Shown: positions 23,253 to 35,942, counted from the first letter of the stretch. The stretch is 64,000 bases of DNA from Ehretia macrophylla (GCA_037974665.1 CM075778.1:25982001-26046000); one strand, 5' to 3'. Notes: generated from the sequence alone by a model not told the origin. A program made the numbers and translations.

Positions 23253-24329
23253 TCAGCAACTCGGCTCCAATGAATCCGGAAACAATTCTGTCATGAAATT
23301 TGAAGTGTCATCTGCCACAGGGATATCTATTAATGATATGCCATTCATATAGGATGCATATTCTTCATCATTTTCTCGCAAGCTTTCAAACTCTGCGTGA
23401 GAAAGCTCCATCAAGCTATCAAGCTCCGCTGGGCTAAAGTCAACATCCATGGAGAAGATGGCAGTCGGGTTTGAAATATCATCAGGCTGGGCACTGCTAT
23501 CAAACTCCGCAGGGCTATTTGGTAACAAAATGTGTTTCAAGTTGGACTCATATCGTCTCACTTCATCATCACTTGGCAAGCTTTCCGCAGGAGTATCAGC
23601 TAATAACATGTCTTCCAAGTTGGACACACATTGTCTCATAACATTAACATCATCATTCTGTGTCTTGTTCTGAATCGATTCTATGGAGTTGTTTGCAGCT
23701 TCCATTACTCCATTGTTGATCATCTGGACCTCTGCTTCCATAGCCAGAAGAAGATTTCCTCCATTACTCCATTGTTGATCAACGCCAATTGTCATGTGAT
23801 GTTGATGATCATCCGAACAACTCCACCGCGGTGTCTTCTCTTCTTGGGGAATATGATTGTCCTCTCGCGATTTCCTCTTGCCCAAAACTTCACAATCATG
23901 CGAGATTTCAGAACGTTGTTCTTTCTTGAAGTTTTTCGATTCGTCCTTTGTAATTTTGCAAACAACGTAGTCCGTGCTTCCAATGTGGATCAAGCCAGCA
24001 TCATCAGTAATTGGGATGTTCTTATTACCCTGCCGCCCAACCTTGGACAATTTAGTAAACACATAGATAGTCTTCTTATTACCCTTGCTCGAATCGTCAT
24101 CATCATCAGTAACTGGGATGTTCCAAGGATCATCTTCAGTGAAAATCTCCCAAGGATTTGCTTTTTCGCCGTAGAGGTCTCTTTCAAGGATCCCATCCCA
24201 GGGCAATGGGTGCCCCAATAGCCTTCTCCTCAGGTATGACATAAGCAATTCTTGACCCGAAGGTGCGAATTGAAAACCTTCAGGAATTTTAATACTCATC
24301 TTTGCTCTTCCTACGCTCATTATCAACAA
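23253..24329 (-). CDS. NAC-domain protein, copy 2, DNA-binding domain deleted (358 aa)
   Basis: The frame is open from MLIMSVGRAKMSIKIPEGFQ to SLEPSC, but 58 residues (104-161 of copy 1, including RTAGCGKW, KRMFTFKSS and WIMHEYSLSD) are missing. In their place are six residues, IPITDD, also found near residue 70 of copies 1 and 3. The rest of the NAC domain (subdomains A, B, part of C, and E) and the acidic C-terminus remain. Loss of the basic C/D part should abolish DNA binding, while dimer-forming subdomain A remains; such a product might act as a dominant interfering partner, or it is simply a pseudogene. It shares GHPLPWDG, VTDDDDD and EVQMI with copy 4. Confidence 0.7.
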   Translation of the reverse strand: MLIMSVGRAKMSIKIPEGFQFAPSGQELLMSYLRRRLLGHPLPWDGILERDLYGEKANPWEIFTEDDPWNIPVTDDDDDSSKGNKKTIYVFTKLSKVGRQGNKNIPITDDAGLIHIGSTDYVVCKITKDESKNFKKEQRSEISHDCEVLGKRKSREDNHIPQEEKTPRWSCSDDHQHHMTIGVDQQWSNGGNLLLAMEAEVQMINNGVMEAANNSIESIQNKTQNDDVNVMRQCVSNLEDMLLADTPAESLPSDDEVRRYESNLKHILLPNSPAEFDSSAQPDDISNPTAIFSMDVDFSPAELDSLMELSHAEFESLRENDEEYASYMNGISLIDIPVADDTSNFMTELFPDSLEPSC

Positions 24330-24426
24330 ATCTTACAAAACAAATCACTCTCTTGATGTCTATAATTAATACTGCAACTCACAATCTTAACTAGGGTTGT
24401 AATGCTGAATATAGAGCTAGCTTGGG

Positions 24427-24443
24427 ATATATATATATATATA
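24427..24443 (-). promoter_or_regulatory. TATA box region of NAC copy 2 (AT run of 17)
   Basis: Same position as in copy 1, but the alternating AT run is 17 bases long. Confidence 0.45.
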
Positions 24444-24771
24444 TAGACTACTGTAACTTGTGATGCAATCTAGTATAATGCATTAGGAAACACTAAACTC
24501 ACAAGGACTCAAATTCTTACATGGCGGTTGTTAAATTATAATCTTTTCAGAGTCCTATCTCTGATTAACTATTTCTTCTTGTCTAAATTCATTCATAATT
24601 TGATATGCAAAATAATTTTCTTGAATTATTTCTTCTATTTATTTTCTTGATTGAATTCACTGTTTGATACGTTTTTAACGTTTTTTTTTTCCTGATTCTC
24701 GATCATTTTTTTTTTCTTCATTCTCAAGAAATATTAAAAAGAAATCAGATTAGCATTACACTAATCTACCA

Positions 24772-25200
24772 ATCTCTACACAAAATTAAATCCTATTTTA
24801 TATTTACATTGAAGAACAATATTCTCCCTAACATCAAGAACAATCCTGTCAAAGATTTGTTCCTCTTAAATCATGAACTCTACTGTTCCGCTCGAGCCAT
24901 AAGAGGGAAACACAAGCATGAAAGTTTGTGAATAAGTCTATTTGAAGGAAAACTTTTAAGTCCGTCCAAATTAGAGTGGGGGTGGAGCCCACCTGTGTGG
25001 GGCCCATCTCACATGTGAGTATTGGACTAATCCGTCTGACGAACTCAAGACCCACCCCTATCTGACTTGATATTCAAGTAGCCCACTCTAATTTTTTCGC
25101 GCATTGCTTCTGAGTCCTACCTCAGAATGGACAATTGGTAGAAAGATGTTCTCAACATTGCAAGCTAAAGCCACAAGATATACATTCAGCTTCAAAAATT
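24772..25200 (-). pseudogene. LINE ORF2 3'-end remnant, unit 2
   Basis: Homologue of 12440-12865. The minus strand reads SLLWLERNSRVHDL and, further upstream, the zinc-like CGFSLQC...EHLSTNCPF with stops. Confidence 0.5.
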
Positions 25201-25936
25201 ACTCCCCAGGAAAGAAGGTACTTTGTCTTGCCCCCAGATTTGTTCAGACAAAATTTGGGAACGAGATTGTCGTGAACTCAGAAAGATAAATCTTTCTAAA
25301 CCCGAAAGACTCTAATCCTCAATAAAACTACTAAATCAAACAAGTAATATCAATGTATAATTCAGAGAAAAACAAATACTTTAATTAAATACCAAATATG
25401 CTATTCGTTCAATTACATGAGAAAAACTCCAAAAAATGGATATATAAATATAAACAAAAGATCTAAAACTTCACTATGATCTCTTACATCTCTTCATTAA
25501 AAAGTTATTCTATTCTCTTGCATCTTTCCATGAAAACTTCTAGAATTAGGAACCCCCGACTAAATTTGTCATATGCAAAAGTAAGAATGAGAAAGTATTG
25601 AACTAAATAATACATTCAATATACCTTATTGACATTGATACGACTTTTTACCTTTATTGATAAAATATGGCATAAAACGCATAAATACTTGGCATACTTA
25701 CTCTGAGCAATATTAAGAGTACGTACTTCATATATCCTTCAAGTAAAAATGAAGGTAAAGTAAAAATTTAATTTGCTCCCACTATTATCTAGATTTTTTT
25801 TCTTCACAAAATCATATTATTGGGAGACAAAAATGTCAATCTTATGATTTATGCAACATTCTCAAGAAGTCAATATTACTATCAACGTGAAAGTAAATCT
25901 ATCCAAAAAACTATAAATGGTTGAAAACATTTATCT

Positions 25937-26266
25937 TGTTATAAATTAAAACATAAATACTAAGAAAGTAATACTAAAACAAAAGAGAATTTGAGAGAGT
26001 AAGATTGTTGATTTCTTCAGATATATACCTTCTTGCAAACTCCCTCTATTTATAGAGTTTTCTACCATCTTGATGACATACTCATTACATCACATTTATA
26101 TCACATTCCATATACATATAATAATCTCCAATATACAAGAATCTTATAAGCATCTTTGACCAACAATTGTAGTAATCTTCCACATAGGCAAGGATTCTAT
26201 GAATAAATCTCTTCATCTTGATAAGTACATAACGATGAATATCAACAACATCGTATTTTCATAACA
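25937..26266 (-). repeat. Copia 3' LTR, unit 2
   Basis: 330 bp, ends TG...CA, with TATCT on its left. Confidence 0.85.
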
Positions 26267-26951
26267 CTCTCCCTTAGATATTCATTATTTAAGTAGATTC
26301 CTCATTAAAACCTTTTTAAGAAAAAACCTAGTGGTATAAAAATCATAGTGAAGGAAAAAGAGTACGATATTTTTAGTATACGCTTCTTGAGCTGCCTCAT
26401 CAAAAACCTTGGTAAGAAAACCCATTGGGATAAAACCTATGCAAAGGAAAAAAAAGTGTAGGGCGTATAAGACTCCCCGTCATGTGAATATATCAATAAT
26501 GATCACAAAGTTGACACATGCCAATTTTGATAGCTAGTTCATCAGGGGTATTGTCTTTTTATGAACGCTCCAGTAACATTTTTACTTTACTGAATTTGAT
26601 GAGAACTTGTACCACGTCTATCTTGAATTCAAATAGAATTTCAGTGTGACATACTTTTATTTGGTTTTCCTTGTTAAAACCTTACTAGGAAAAACCCAGT
26701 GGGAAAAAACCTTGGTAAAGGAAAAAGAGTACATCGCAAAAATACCCTTTCCCCCTCAGTGCAACATGACTCACGGGTGACAGATTTCAATCATATACAT
26801 TCTCAACCAGCCATATGAATTGTCATAATCTCAGCATGATTTCAAGATGCAACATTTATGACCTGTTTAATGTATCACCACGAAATACTTGTCACCACAA
26901 GTGAATACATAGGTTGTCTGTGATCTTACTTTGTGGGGGTCAGGTAAATAG

Positions 26952-29029
26952 TGTTAGAGATATGCCCTAATGCTATATATTTGGATGACATATATTGGGG
27001 CATTTTGATATTAACTTGTACATTATGGCATCTATGTCTATATATGTGTGTTTTCATATTGATATAATTAGCACATTCATATTCTCCTTCTTTTATGTGT
27101 ATGAATGAGTCCCTAGTATTTTCATTATAGAAATGTATTCTAAAAGCGTTTAGAATATGTTGGTGTATTTTCTTAATATGATAGATACTTAAAGTATTCA
27201 TAGTCCTTAGATTATGTGATCGGGACTTCAATAATCTATTACGGACTATCACATGTGTTGTTACCTTTGATTAACATATGAATGTTAATGATAAAGGATG
27301 GTGAACCACGTGTCATAACAGTATAGGGATGCGATTAACAAATATGTAGGTGACTATTAGTTGAATAGATCACTAAATGTGACGTGAATAACAAATTACA
27401 TGACTTTAGATTAATAATTTGTTATTCGTTGTGATTGTGTATGCAATCCTTAGACTTGAGACATTACGGCTGTCATATGTATTAGGGTTTGATTCTAGCG
27501 TTTGGACAATGATTGTTTCGACAAATAAGATGAGATGCGTCTTCTCGCAGTTTCATTTGTTCGGTATAGGGATTGACAGGTAGTGGTCAAGATAGGATCC
27601 ATTAACCTCCAACGTGAGACGATGTCCTATGCGATCTAAGCTTGGTTGTTTAATGAGGAAATCATTGGCCGAGGTGTGAATGATGGAGAAAGAGTTTTCT
27701 ATGTGTCATATCTCATTACACCAATTAGATCTATGCATAGTATCGAGTTTATGAACTTAATCGAATCATGGTTCTTATTCGACGGGATAATTAATGGAAG
27801 GATTGGATTGTACGATAATCGATGACCATAAATAGATTCACTTGAATAAGAATTCATTGCTTTATAAACCGTCTTGATACGTTAGTAGCTAGAACGTCAC
27901 TCAAGAACTCTGAGTGTGTTTTAAGAATGACGGGAGACATTCTCTAAACAAATCGAATAGTTTGATTAACATTGAAAGTGTTCAATGTTTCTTCAGTGCT
28001 ATATAGTAGTGAAACTAGAAAGTCACACACAATAGAGCACGGTGAATGGTTTTTCTATTGAGCTTGATTTTGTTTCTCTTGAATTGTTAAGGAGTTAACA
28101 ATGGTGTAATTGGCCAATATGTAATTATTATTAAGTGTTGGTGTTAATGTAGAAATATGAAAAGGTTGTTTTCATAATTTCAACTAATGGTGATTAGGTT
28201 GAATATTTAAATGTTTTAGTGAAAAAATACTACACAATATACATATGATGTATATATGTATATTATTACATTATTGAAAGAATACTACACAATATACATA
28301 TGAAGTATATATGTATATTATTACATTAGTGGAAAAATACTACACAATATACATATGATGTATATTTTATCTTTCAACAAAAGCTAGACAATACAACCAT
28401 AATTTAAGAAATGTTGTCTTCTCTTTTCTTTCAAAAGGGAGACAAGACTACCTTAAAACATGGCTTGTCTTCTTTTCATGAGAAAAGGTTGGAAAGAGAG
28501 AGAAGATGTGTAGTCTTCTTCTTCAACTCTTCAAAAAGAAAAACACCATGGCTGAAAAATGAAGATGAACTAGATGAACTTGTCTTCTCTTCTTTTTCAT
28601 GAAAACGCAGCCAAGAACAAGGAAGAAGAAGGAAATGGTTGTGCTCTCTTCTTCACAAACAAGCTCATAAATCTTCCATGGTAGATCTAGCACAAAATAG
28701 CCATAAAGATGGAGAAGCCATTCTTTGCTCGTGTGGACCGACTAGAGCTCTTGTGGTTTCAAGAGGAGGTGTCTTCCATCAAGTGTGCAAAAATTCAGAT
28801 CTATGGCTTCCATGAGTTGTCTACAAGAGGTATACTCTTCTACTATCTCTTGTCAATATATATACTTGCCATATATATGTTTTGCATATGTTAATCACAT
28901 GATATCAATATTAGAGTTTTATATGAACATTATGCTTTGAAATTCCAGAAAGTTTTGAACTTCATGTTATGCTTTCGCTCGATTCTTAGCTAGATGATGT
29001 TCATAGCTCTAAATATAAATGATCCTTCA
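26952..29029. mobile_element. Solo LTR (copia-type) nested in the unit 2 copia
   Basis: 2078 bp starting TGTTAGAGATATGCCCTAAT and ending GATCCTTCA, flanked by AATAG at 26947-26951 and 29030-29034. The empty site is visible in units 1 and 3 (GGTAAATAGTTGGTA). The start resembles LTRs of large copia families. It has no inner region and no second LTR, so a solo LTR left by recombination fits best. Small frames inside (28411-28602, 28709-28894) are not recognisable genes. Confidence 0.75.
28219..28374. repeat. Triple tandem repeat, about 56 bp, within the solo LTR
   Basis: Three copies of a block with AATACTACACAATATACATA then TGATGTATATATGTATATT. In unit 4 (55389-55536) the middle copy has lost a few bases. 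Confidence 0.85.
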
Positions 29030-30666
29030 AATAGTTGGTACCTGTAGGGCCGACATATGATGGTTTTAATGCTCTTGAATAAGATAAGTTCATATGTGAT
29101 GTTCCACATATGTAGCACGACCCTTCACATTTGAGCTGCCCTATACCTGGCTAACAAATTAGCCAAACCATAATATACTATATTGTATTATCAACAAGAT
29201 ATATTAGTGCATTAATTGTACTCAAATACGGTGCTTCGGGACCAATAACTCCTGATGAGTCATTATAGTATTTATCAACATATATAACAAATGTATATGA
29301 TAATCAGAACCAAATATGTCATGATATCATAATATTCTAAGAAAATTCTTTCTCATTCTCCCAAAATGTTTTCTTCAATATAAAGATCTTTGTAGTCAAA
29401 TAAATTTCTTGAGATTTTCTTTCATATGCTTCAAGCATATATAGTCCTTCTAGGACTTCAATATAAATATTATTATCACGTGAATATATGCTTTAGGCAT
29501 ATAAAGTCCTTTGAAGACTTAAATATCATTATCACATAAATATATGCTTCCAACATATATAGAGTCTTTTCGAGACTTCAATAATATTATCATGTGATTT
29601 ATATAGGTAAACTATTATCTTATTCATAAGACACATATGAAGTCCTTTTTCAAAATTACCAAGTTAATATCAATATGATTTTCATGGAGAATATACATCA
29701 AGGTATAATCACACAGTATACTAACTCATTCCTTGTTTGCCTTTAAACAATTTAAGGGAAAGACAACTATTATGATTAATTCCCTGAAATTTCTCATAGT
29801 GATGTGGGATTGATTTCGTACAATGCTCCCCCTCAATCCCATCATCAACTATGCATATTTTATGTGCATTTCAACAACTAGACATATGTCATTTCAATAA
29901 GCATTTCATAAACCATACATATGTCATTTCAATGAGTATTTGAGCAATCATATATATGACATATGCACTCATTTTATGCCTGGATTGCATCTCATTGATT
30001 ATATTGGCCAATCATTTATTTGTCGACATTCTTTAATGGACTTGTAATTTAAGATCCTCGATTTCTTTCATAACATGAGTAGCTACTGCAGTTTTCAAAA
30101 GTTGATCATGATCAATTTCTATTGTCGGTTACATTCCTTTCTAGGAGTAATTTAACTGAGTAATATCTCGTTAGTCTCAATACTTTTAATATTCACATCA
30201 TTTTCAGGTACGTGATTCTCTTGTGGAGTAATATTTCTCAGTTATATTTTCAACTCTTTGTTTTGACATCTGCAAGATGTCAAATAATCCAAAAATGCCA
30301 ACTCGCATATTTTGCTCCTTATCTATGGAACCGATATGAATACCACCCTTTCGGTGTGTAGTAGATGTTATTTCTTTATATGTGTTTTAATTGAAACATC
30401 AATTCTAATATATAGGAGCAATTAAAGCTGGTATATGTGACTTTAGTCACAATCTTTGCATTCGGGAATACATTTTATACGAGGATCAATATGATAAACT
30501 TGCCATAGAAAAATTTATTGTTCCACCTTTTGTTTTTCTCCCTCTGATACTGAGAATATCATTTCATTAATTAGCAAAATATGCTATTGAAACTGATCTC
30601 TTCAATGTCCTAATATAATATTTGATGGGGTTTCATAAATTCTTAGTTTCTTTTATAAACCCATAT

Positions 30667-31444
30667 TTATGCCCTTGTAGTGGAATAACAGAAACATACA
30701 TTGCACAAAATATCGTTAGATGATATTCGAATAATGGGGAGTATATAATTCAAACGGTTGACTTTGTTTGAATAAATGTTGCAACATATGATACCTATGT
30801 CCTCAACAGGACCAGACTTAGTCAGTAATAATATTGGTCTAGCAATTAGTTGCAAGTATTTAATAAAGGTTTCTGCTAAATCATATGTGTGTGAGTCACA
30901 TAATACTCAACACAAATCCCAATATACACTATCATTAAATGAGTGAGATGTAAATTTTTTTTCAATATCAAGATGAGTTATCTTGATTGTATTATCCGAA
31001 AATTGTGCCCATAGTGACTATGCGGTTATTATTTACGCGTCACTATTTGTATAGTACCTATCACACCACTATTCAAACAGTACCTGACGACTCCATTATT
31101 CAAATAGTACTATTCACGATAATGTTCACATGGGTTACTATTCATCATCTAATAATGTATTCTTGCATGCCGTATTCGAAGTAGATAATATTCTTACATG
31201 TGATTATTATATTGGGGTATCAATTAATAAAATATCGAAATGATTCACATGATAGAATAATAGGCTCGTATATATTCCTTTGAAGCATTTCTCGAAATAC
31301 AGAATTTCTGATATCAATTTTAATAAGAAATGGTCTTTTAATCAATTTTTCTTGGACACAAGCAGTACATGAAAAGTTATTTGGTAACAAAATCCTTTGA
31401 TTCTTTAATTGGTGCCCATATGAATTTGCAATAATTCTTCTCAT
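30667..31444 (-). pseudogene. Copia GAG-preintegrase and integrase remnants, unit 2
   Basis: 31220-31444 on the minus strand reads MRRIIANSYGHQLKNQRILL then PNNFSCTACVQEKL, a well kept GAG-preintegrase domain with its CxxC pair. 30667-30855 reads MQLIARPILLLTKSGPVEDI from the end of the integrase core. The stretch between is out of frame and contains AATAGTACTATTC-like repeats. Confidence 0.75.
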
Positions 31445-33634
31445 ATCATGTCAAAGTATTGAACATTTTGGATCATATATCTTATGGTTCATTAGTGCAT
31501 GTTCATAAGAATTTTTCATGATTTCATTTTATTACCGTGACACCCATACCACACAAGTGATCCTTTCAACGCGTGGAAAAACTAAGATCACTATTTTTTT
31601 CTCAACTGCTCATATAGTTGTATGAGAAAACTCATATATAGAGCAGGATTATTTGAACTATTACAAGGCCATAAAATAAATTGAATAAGGTTGATATTAC
31701 AATAACGTTCATGGCAACAACTGTGTCAATTGCTATATTCATAGGAATAATAATGCTAAAAATATATTCATCGAGTAAGATATATTTATTATACTACAAT
31801 AAAATTATATATAAGAACATAAAATCATATAACTCCAAGTTATAAATTGTAAGTGGATATTGAGAAAAATATGACATCGTTCAATAGCTCCAAACGATTA
31901 ACGGGCTACAAATGAAATAAAGATTAAAATACAAGAATTTAATCTAAATCTCAAAATTTAACCATCTAAAATACAATTCTTTTTGCAAAAAAGATTCAGA
32001 TCTATGATATAGATCCTTATTGTTATAATTTTAATCAAGTTTCACATTTATATTCAAAATTACAAACTTGACGAAAATGAAGAAATAAATAAAGATCATA
32101 AGTAATATACATATAAAAATTTGAACTACATCCCTGCACTCATCCATTGCTAATCTCTAATTTTATTTTCTCGGTGTTGAAGGTGAGGGAGAGGATGAGA
32201 TAAAGATGATGAAGAAATGGAGAGTGCGACACAATGAGGGAGATAAAGAATAAATAGGGTATTGGGTCAAACTCTAACTGTTTGGTCAAATAAACAGTGT
32301 CGTGAATAGTGATCAGTGTGAATAGTACCATGTGAACAATATAATATGAATAGTATTGTGTGAATAGTAAGCACCGACGGTTACTATTTCAACAGTGTCA
32401 TATATAGTAGCGCATAAATAGTAACCACTGATATGAGTTTTAACTATACAGTTTATTACAGTTTAAGAATGTATCTCACAAATCATGGTGAATCAACCAT
32501 TATTATATAAAATATCATCATTGTCACCTTTAACTTTTGTCTACCATCTTTTGTTTACTTCTCTTTGTCTTTCTTTTGTCACCTTTCTTTAATCTTGACT
32601 ATCATAAAAAAATGCAACAGATCTTTCCAATAAAGTGGAATAGATTGCATCTAGCGAGCTCTTTGTTCAGCTCATTTTTTTTTTGGATTACAAAATAAGA
32701 CTTGAAATACCAAATCGGTGATTAAAAATAAGATTATAATATTTTAACATAACACATCATATGTAAGAAATACTGTAAAATATGATTTTAAGCATAACTA
32801 GATAGTGTTTATCTATTTACTTATATGGATATAACATAAAAGGAATAGCACTATGCTACAGTAGAAGATAATTCCAACACAAATCAAATCATTTCCTCAT
32901 ATAGTCATATGGGTAAATTAACTAAATGTCTACATGTCTTACAAGAAACGTGTACAACACATCCTTTTGCATACTCATATATATCATCTTAATATTGACC
33001 ACTATAGTCTTTCCAAAAGGGTTCCCATCGCCAAGATATCTATCGTCATAGGGCTTCCATTTGGGTTCAATACGAAAATAGTTAGATATAAATAATTATT
33101 AAGTTTGATTAGAATTGTAAGACAAATTAGTGAGAAGTTAAACATAAATAATCTTAAAATTGTGACAAAAGTTAGTGAGAAGTTAGATATAAATAAGTGT
33201 TAGAACTGTAAGAAAAGTTAGTGTTATATATAAATAATGTTAGGATATAGTCAGAAAATCTAGTAATAAGTTATAATTAAATCGGGAACAAGAAACATTT
33301 AGTCCAAAAATAGTTTCAACATCCTTGTGAGCAACGGTAATTAGGTCCAAAGATCAATCTGACATTCCTTTGAGTGACGAAATTTTATGTCCAAAGTTTG
33401 CAAGTCAGAACAAAAGTTCATTTGGTTAAATATTAAATTTTTATCTCCAGAGTCTAGTTATTTATTTATTTAGAGAGGTTAAACTTCGCTAACTCTATGA
33501 TTGTAATATATTAACTAATCTATAATATGTAATCAAAAGATAATTGAAAAGGGAAGGATTATATGTACCTTTGATAATGATTTGGTTGGATACTTTGTTG
33601 TTTGCTACTTTGGCAGAGCTTCGTGTTGATAACG

Positions 33635-33954
33635 TGTTATAAACTAAAACATAAATACTAAGAAAGTAATACTAAAACAAGAGAGACTTTGACAGAGTAA
33701 GATTGTTGATTTCTTCAAGTGTATATCCTTCTTACAAACTCCCTCTATTTATAGAGTTTTCTACCATTTTGATGACATACTCATTACATCACATTCCATA
33801 TATATATAATAATCTCCACTATACAAGAATCCTATAAGCATCTGTGACCAACAATTGTAGTAATCTTCTACTTAGGCAAGGATCCTATGAATAAATCTCT
33901 TTATCTTAATAAGTACATAATGATGAATATCCACAACATCGTATTTTCATAACA
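33635..33954 (-). repeat. Copia 5' LTR, unit 2
   Basis: 320 bp. It carries the variant GAGAGACTTTGACAGAG shared with unit 4; units 1 and 3 have GAGAGAATTTGAGAGAG. Confidence 0.85.
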
Positions 33955-34172
33955 TATCTTGGTTAGTCATGTAAAAAAAGGATATATTATATATTACACA
34001 TAAAAAATTGATCATCAACATGAGTACAAGAAAGTCAATTTTCAGATATTAAACTTATACTATAATTGGAAGCTATCTATAATTTCAATAATGTAAGCAA
34101 TATATGACTATGATAATGAGAAATCTATTACATCATCACCCTTACCTTTGGGTAAGAATATTGATATGCCAG

Positions 34173-35105
34173 TAGAAATGGCAACGGATCGGGTATTCGC
34201 AAAAATTTGTAAAACCAAATCCAAACCCGTTTAAATTATTTTTTTCAAACCCGTAACAGAAACACGTCATATTTCAATTTTGCTTACCAAACCCGAACCT
34301 GTTAAACATTCAAAAACCTGCAAGTACCTGACCCATCCCGTTACAGAATAGAAAAATTATTTTCCAAAAGAAAACCTTAAAATGTTTATAAAAACAATTA
34401 AAACAAATATGAAAATAATGATCAATTTCAAAAAAAATTAGAAATAATAAATTAATTTTTTTGTCCATAAACAAGCTTAAACTAATCTAAACATAACAAA
34501 AAATTGAACAAAATATAGACTAATCTTATTCACATGCTTGAATTTTTTATCTTCTTAATTAGTTTTGTGAATTAAATTTTTCATCTTATTTAGTATTGAA
34601 TGGCAAGATGAAAGACATGTAAACAAACAAGTATGATGCATAAAAAAAAAGTTGCAGAGTACATTCAAGTTGCATGTGATAACGAGGATTGAGAGTTTAG
34701 GACGTGGTCACTTAGGACGTTGAAGAACTTAAGCAATTAAGCGACTACATTTGTTAAACTAGCTAAAACAATAGGTAAACATAAATTATCAAGGTCAACA
34801 ATTAATTAATAATAAGCATTGGGCTATAAGTTCACAACTATTACTTTTGGACCAATATTAAAAAATTATAATTTTCTTAAACAATATATTATATTTATTA
34901 TATAAATATTTTTATTAATTTATTATTACTAAATCAATAATTGAATTTTCGAGTTTCAGGGTTTTTTAATTGCTATTACAAAACCTTATCGGAGTATCCA
35001 TTGGTAAGCACTTATAAAAGTCAAACTCTAATGGATACTTCATCAGTTTCATCAACTGGTTATAATCGAGTTGGATACACATCAGATTCAAATTTTAACC
35101 TTATC
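34173..35105. mobile_element. hAT-like element, unit 2, right end lost
   Basis: Homologue of 20061-21007, starting TAGAAATGGCAACGGATCGG. It breaks off where the TRIM element begins, just before the CCGTTGCCATCC end that the other units keep. It is closest to the unit 3 copy. Confidence 0.7.
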
Positions 35106-35457
35106 TGTGAGGAATCGCATCCCACATTGGAGGGCTATGCTTCTGGGATACTAGATATAAGGAGAAGTCTCCTCACATCGTGCAGTGCGCTTTTCCTGGC
35201 AGTGGCTGGGGGAGACAAATCCGTGAGGCGTATGGGCGCCAGAGCGGACAATATTGCATAGTGCGCTTTCGGGCAGGTTCGCCATGGCCTCGGTGCACGC
35301 TCGTCCCCTATGGGCGGGGTGTATCCTGCAGGTGTGGGAGCTGGGTTCGGGGCGTTACAAAGGTGGTATCAGAGCCAACCTTCCTTTGTGCCGTTAGCCC
35401 GCGAGGGCGCGGGCCTCCTTAAGGGGGGTAAATGTGAGGAATTCGCATCCCACATCG
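35106..35457 (+). mobile_element. TRIM retrotransposon, truncated
   Basis: A miniature LTR element, clearly GC-rich against its surroundings. 5' LTR 35106-35359 starts TGTGAGGAATCGCATCCCAC and ends GGGCGTTACA. The primer site TGGTATCAGAGC is at 35364-35375 (initiator Met tRNA type). An inner region of only about 70 bp and the purine tract AAGGGGGG (35421-35428) follow. The 3' LTR begins at 35433 (TGTGAGGAATTCGCATCCCA) but breaks off after about 25 bp, fused to flank type II through CGAATTCC. No coding capacity, as usual for TRIMs. Confidence 0.8.
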
Positions 35458-35942
35458 AATTCCATGGGTTTCTGTTATTAATTCATTCACTTATTTATTA
35501 CTTGTGCTCTCACTTTACTTGATTTCTTGACAATTATTCAACCCATTTATTATAAAATCTTGATTGCCTATCTATTTACCTTCGTCAAATTGAGATAAAT
35601 TTACTATCCAAACTCCTTTAGGTCTTGTTCGTCTTCCTTCTTAAGTGTCACTTAAATATCTTTTGTGCACCCTTGTTCCTTGCTAAAGCTTGCAATCATG
35701 GCGTGACACACTTGGCGAACTTAGCGTTCTTTCATGATGTAATTGTGCCACCCTATTCCTTGAGAACCTTCATGTTCAAACTCTATAAGTTTTCCCTGAA
35801 ATTGTATAAAGCTTATTTTTTTGTTATCTTTTGTTAACCTCCTAGATCGAGTAAGCATTTTGGCTAGATTTCCATAATTCTTGTTATATAAAAAATCTTA
35901 AAGTCTTTCTACTTCGAAATTCAACTATCATGGTATTATATG
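35458..35942. other. Type II flank on the 3' side of NAC copy 3
   Basis: About 480 bp, homologous to 49427-49910 and absent beside copies 1 and 2. A broken minus-strand frame is best seen in the second copy (49692-49895: FQGILEFEHEGSQGMGWHNY), but I do not recognise it. Confidence 0.5.

Larger units (their letters stand above)
25937..33954 (-). mobile_element. Ty1/copia element, unit 2 copy, with nested solo LTR
   Basis: Same element and same TATCT duplication (25932-25936 and 33955-33959) as unit 1. Left LTR 25937-26266, right LTR 33635-33954. The purine tract beside the left LTR and the primer site beside the right LTR are recognisable. The body is enlarged by a 2078-bp solo LTR. All coding frames are broken. 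Confidence 0.85.
22873..35942. repeat. Tandem array unit 2
   Basis: Second direct repeat. Differences from unit 1: no MITE, a 2.1 kb solo LTR in the copia body, a TRIM retrotransposon replacing the end of the hAT element and most of the spacer, and a NAC gene with an internal deletion. The stretch 25201-25936 holds no gene and matches 12866-13599. Confidence 0.85.

Noticed and set aside
23631..24221. A long plus-strand frame (196 aa) over NAC copy 2, with similar ones over copies 1, 3 and 4
   Set aside because: They are antisense to the NAC gene and their translation has no recognisable domain; their length follows from the NAC codon pattern.
26926..27252. Minus-strand 108-aa frame, also at 54080-54406
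   Set aside because: It spans the left boundary of the solo LTR and has no domain; conservation in unit 4 only reflects the shared insertion.
28219..28374. Regular repeats that might suggest a CRISPR-like array
   Set aside because: Only three adjacent AT-rich units without distinct spacers, within a plant solo LTR.
35180..35422. GC-rich frames that might suggest a transferred bacterial gene
   Set aside because: They lie in the TRIM LTR, which is GC-rich and non-coding, with primer site and purine tract in place.
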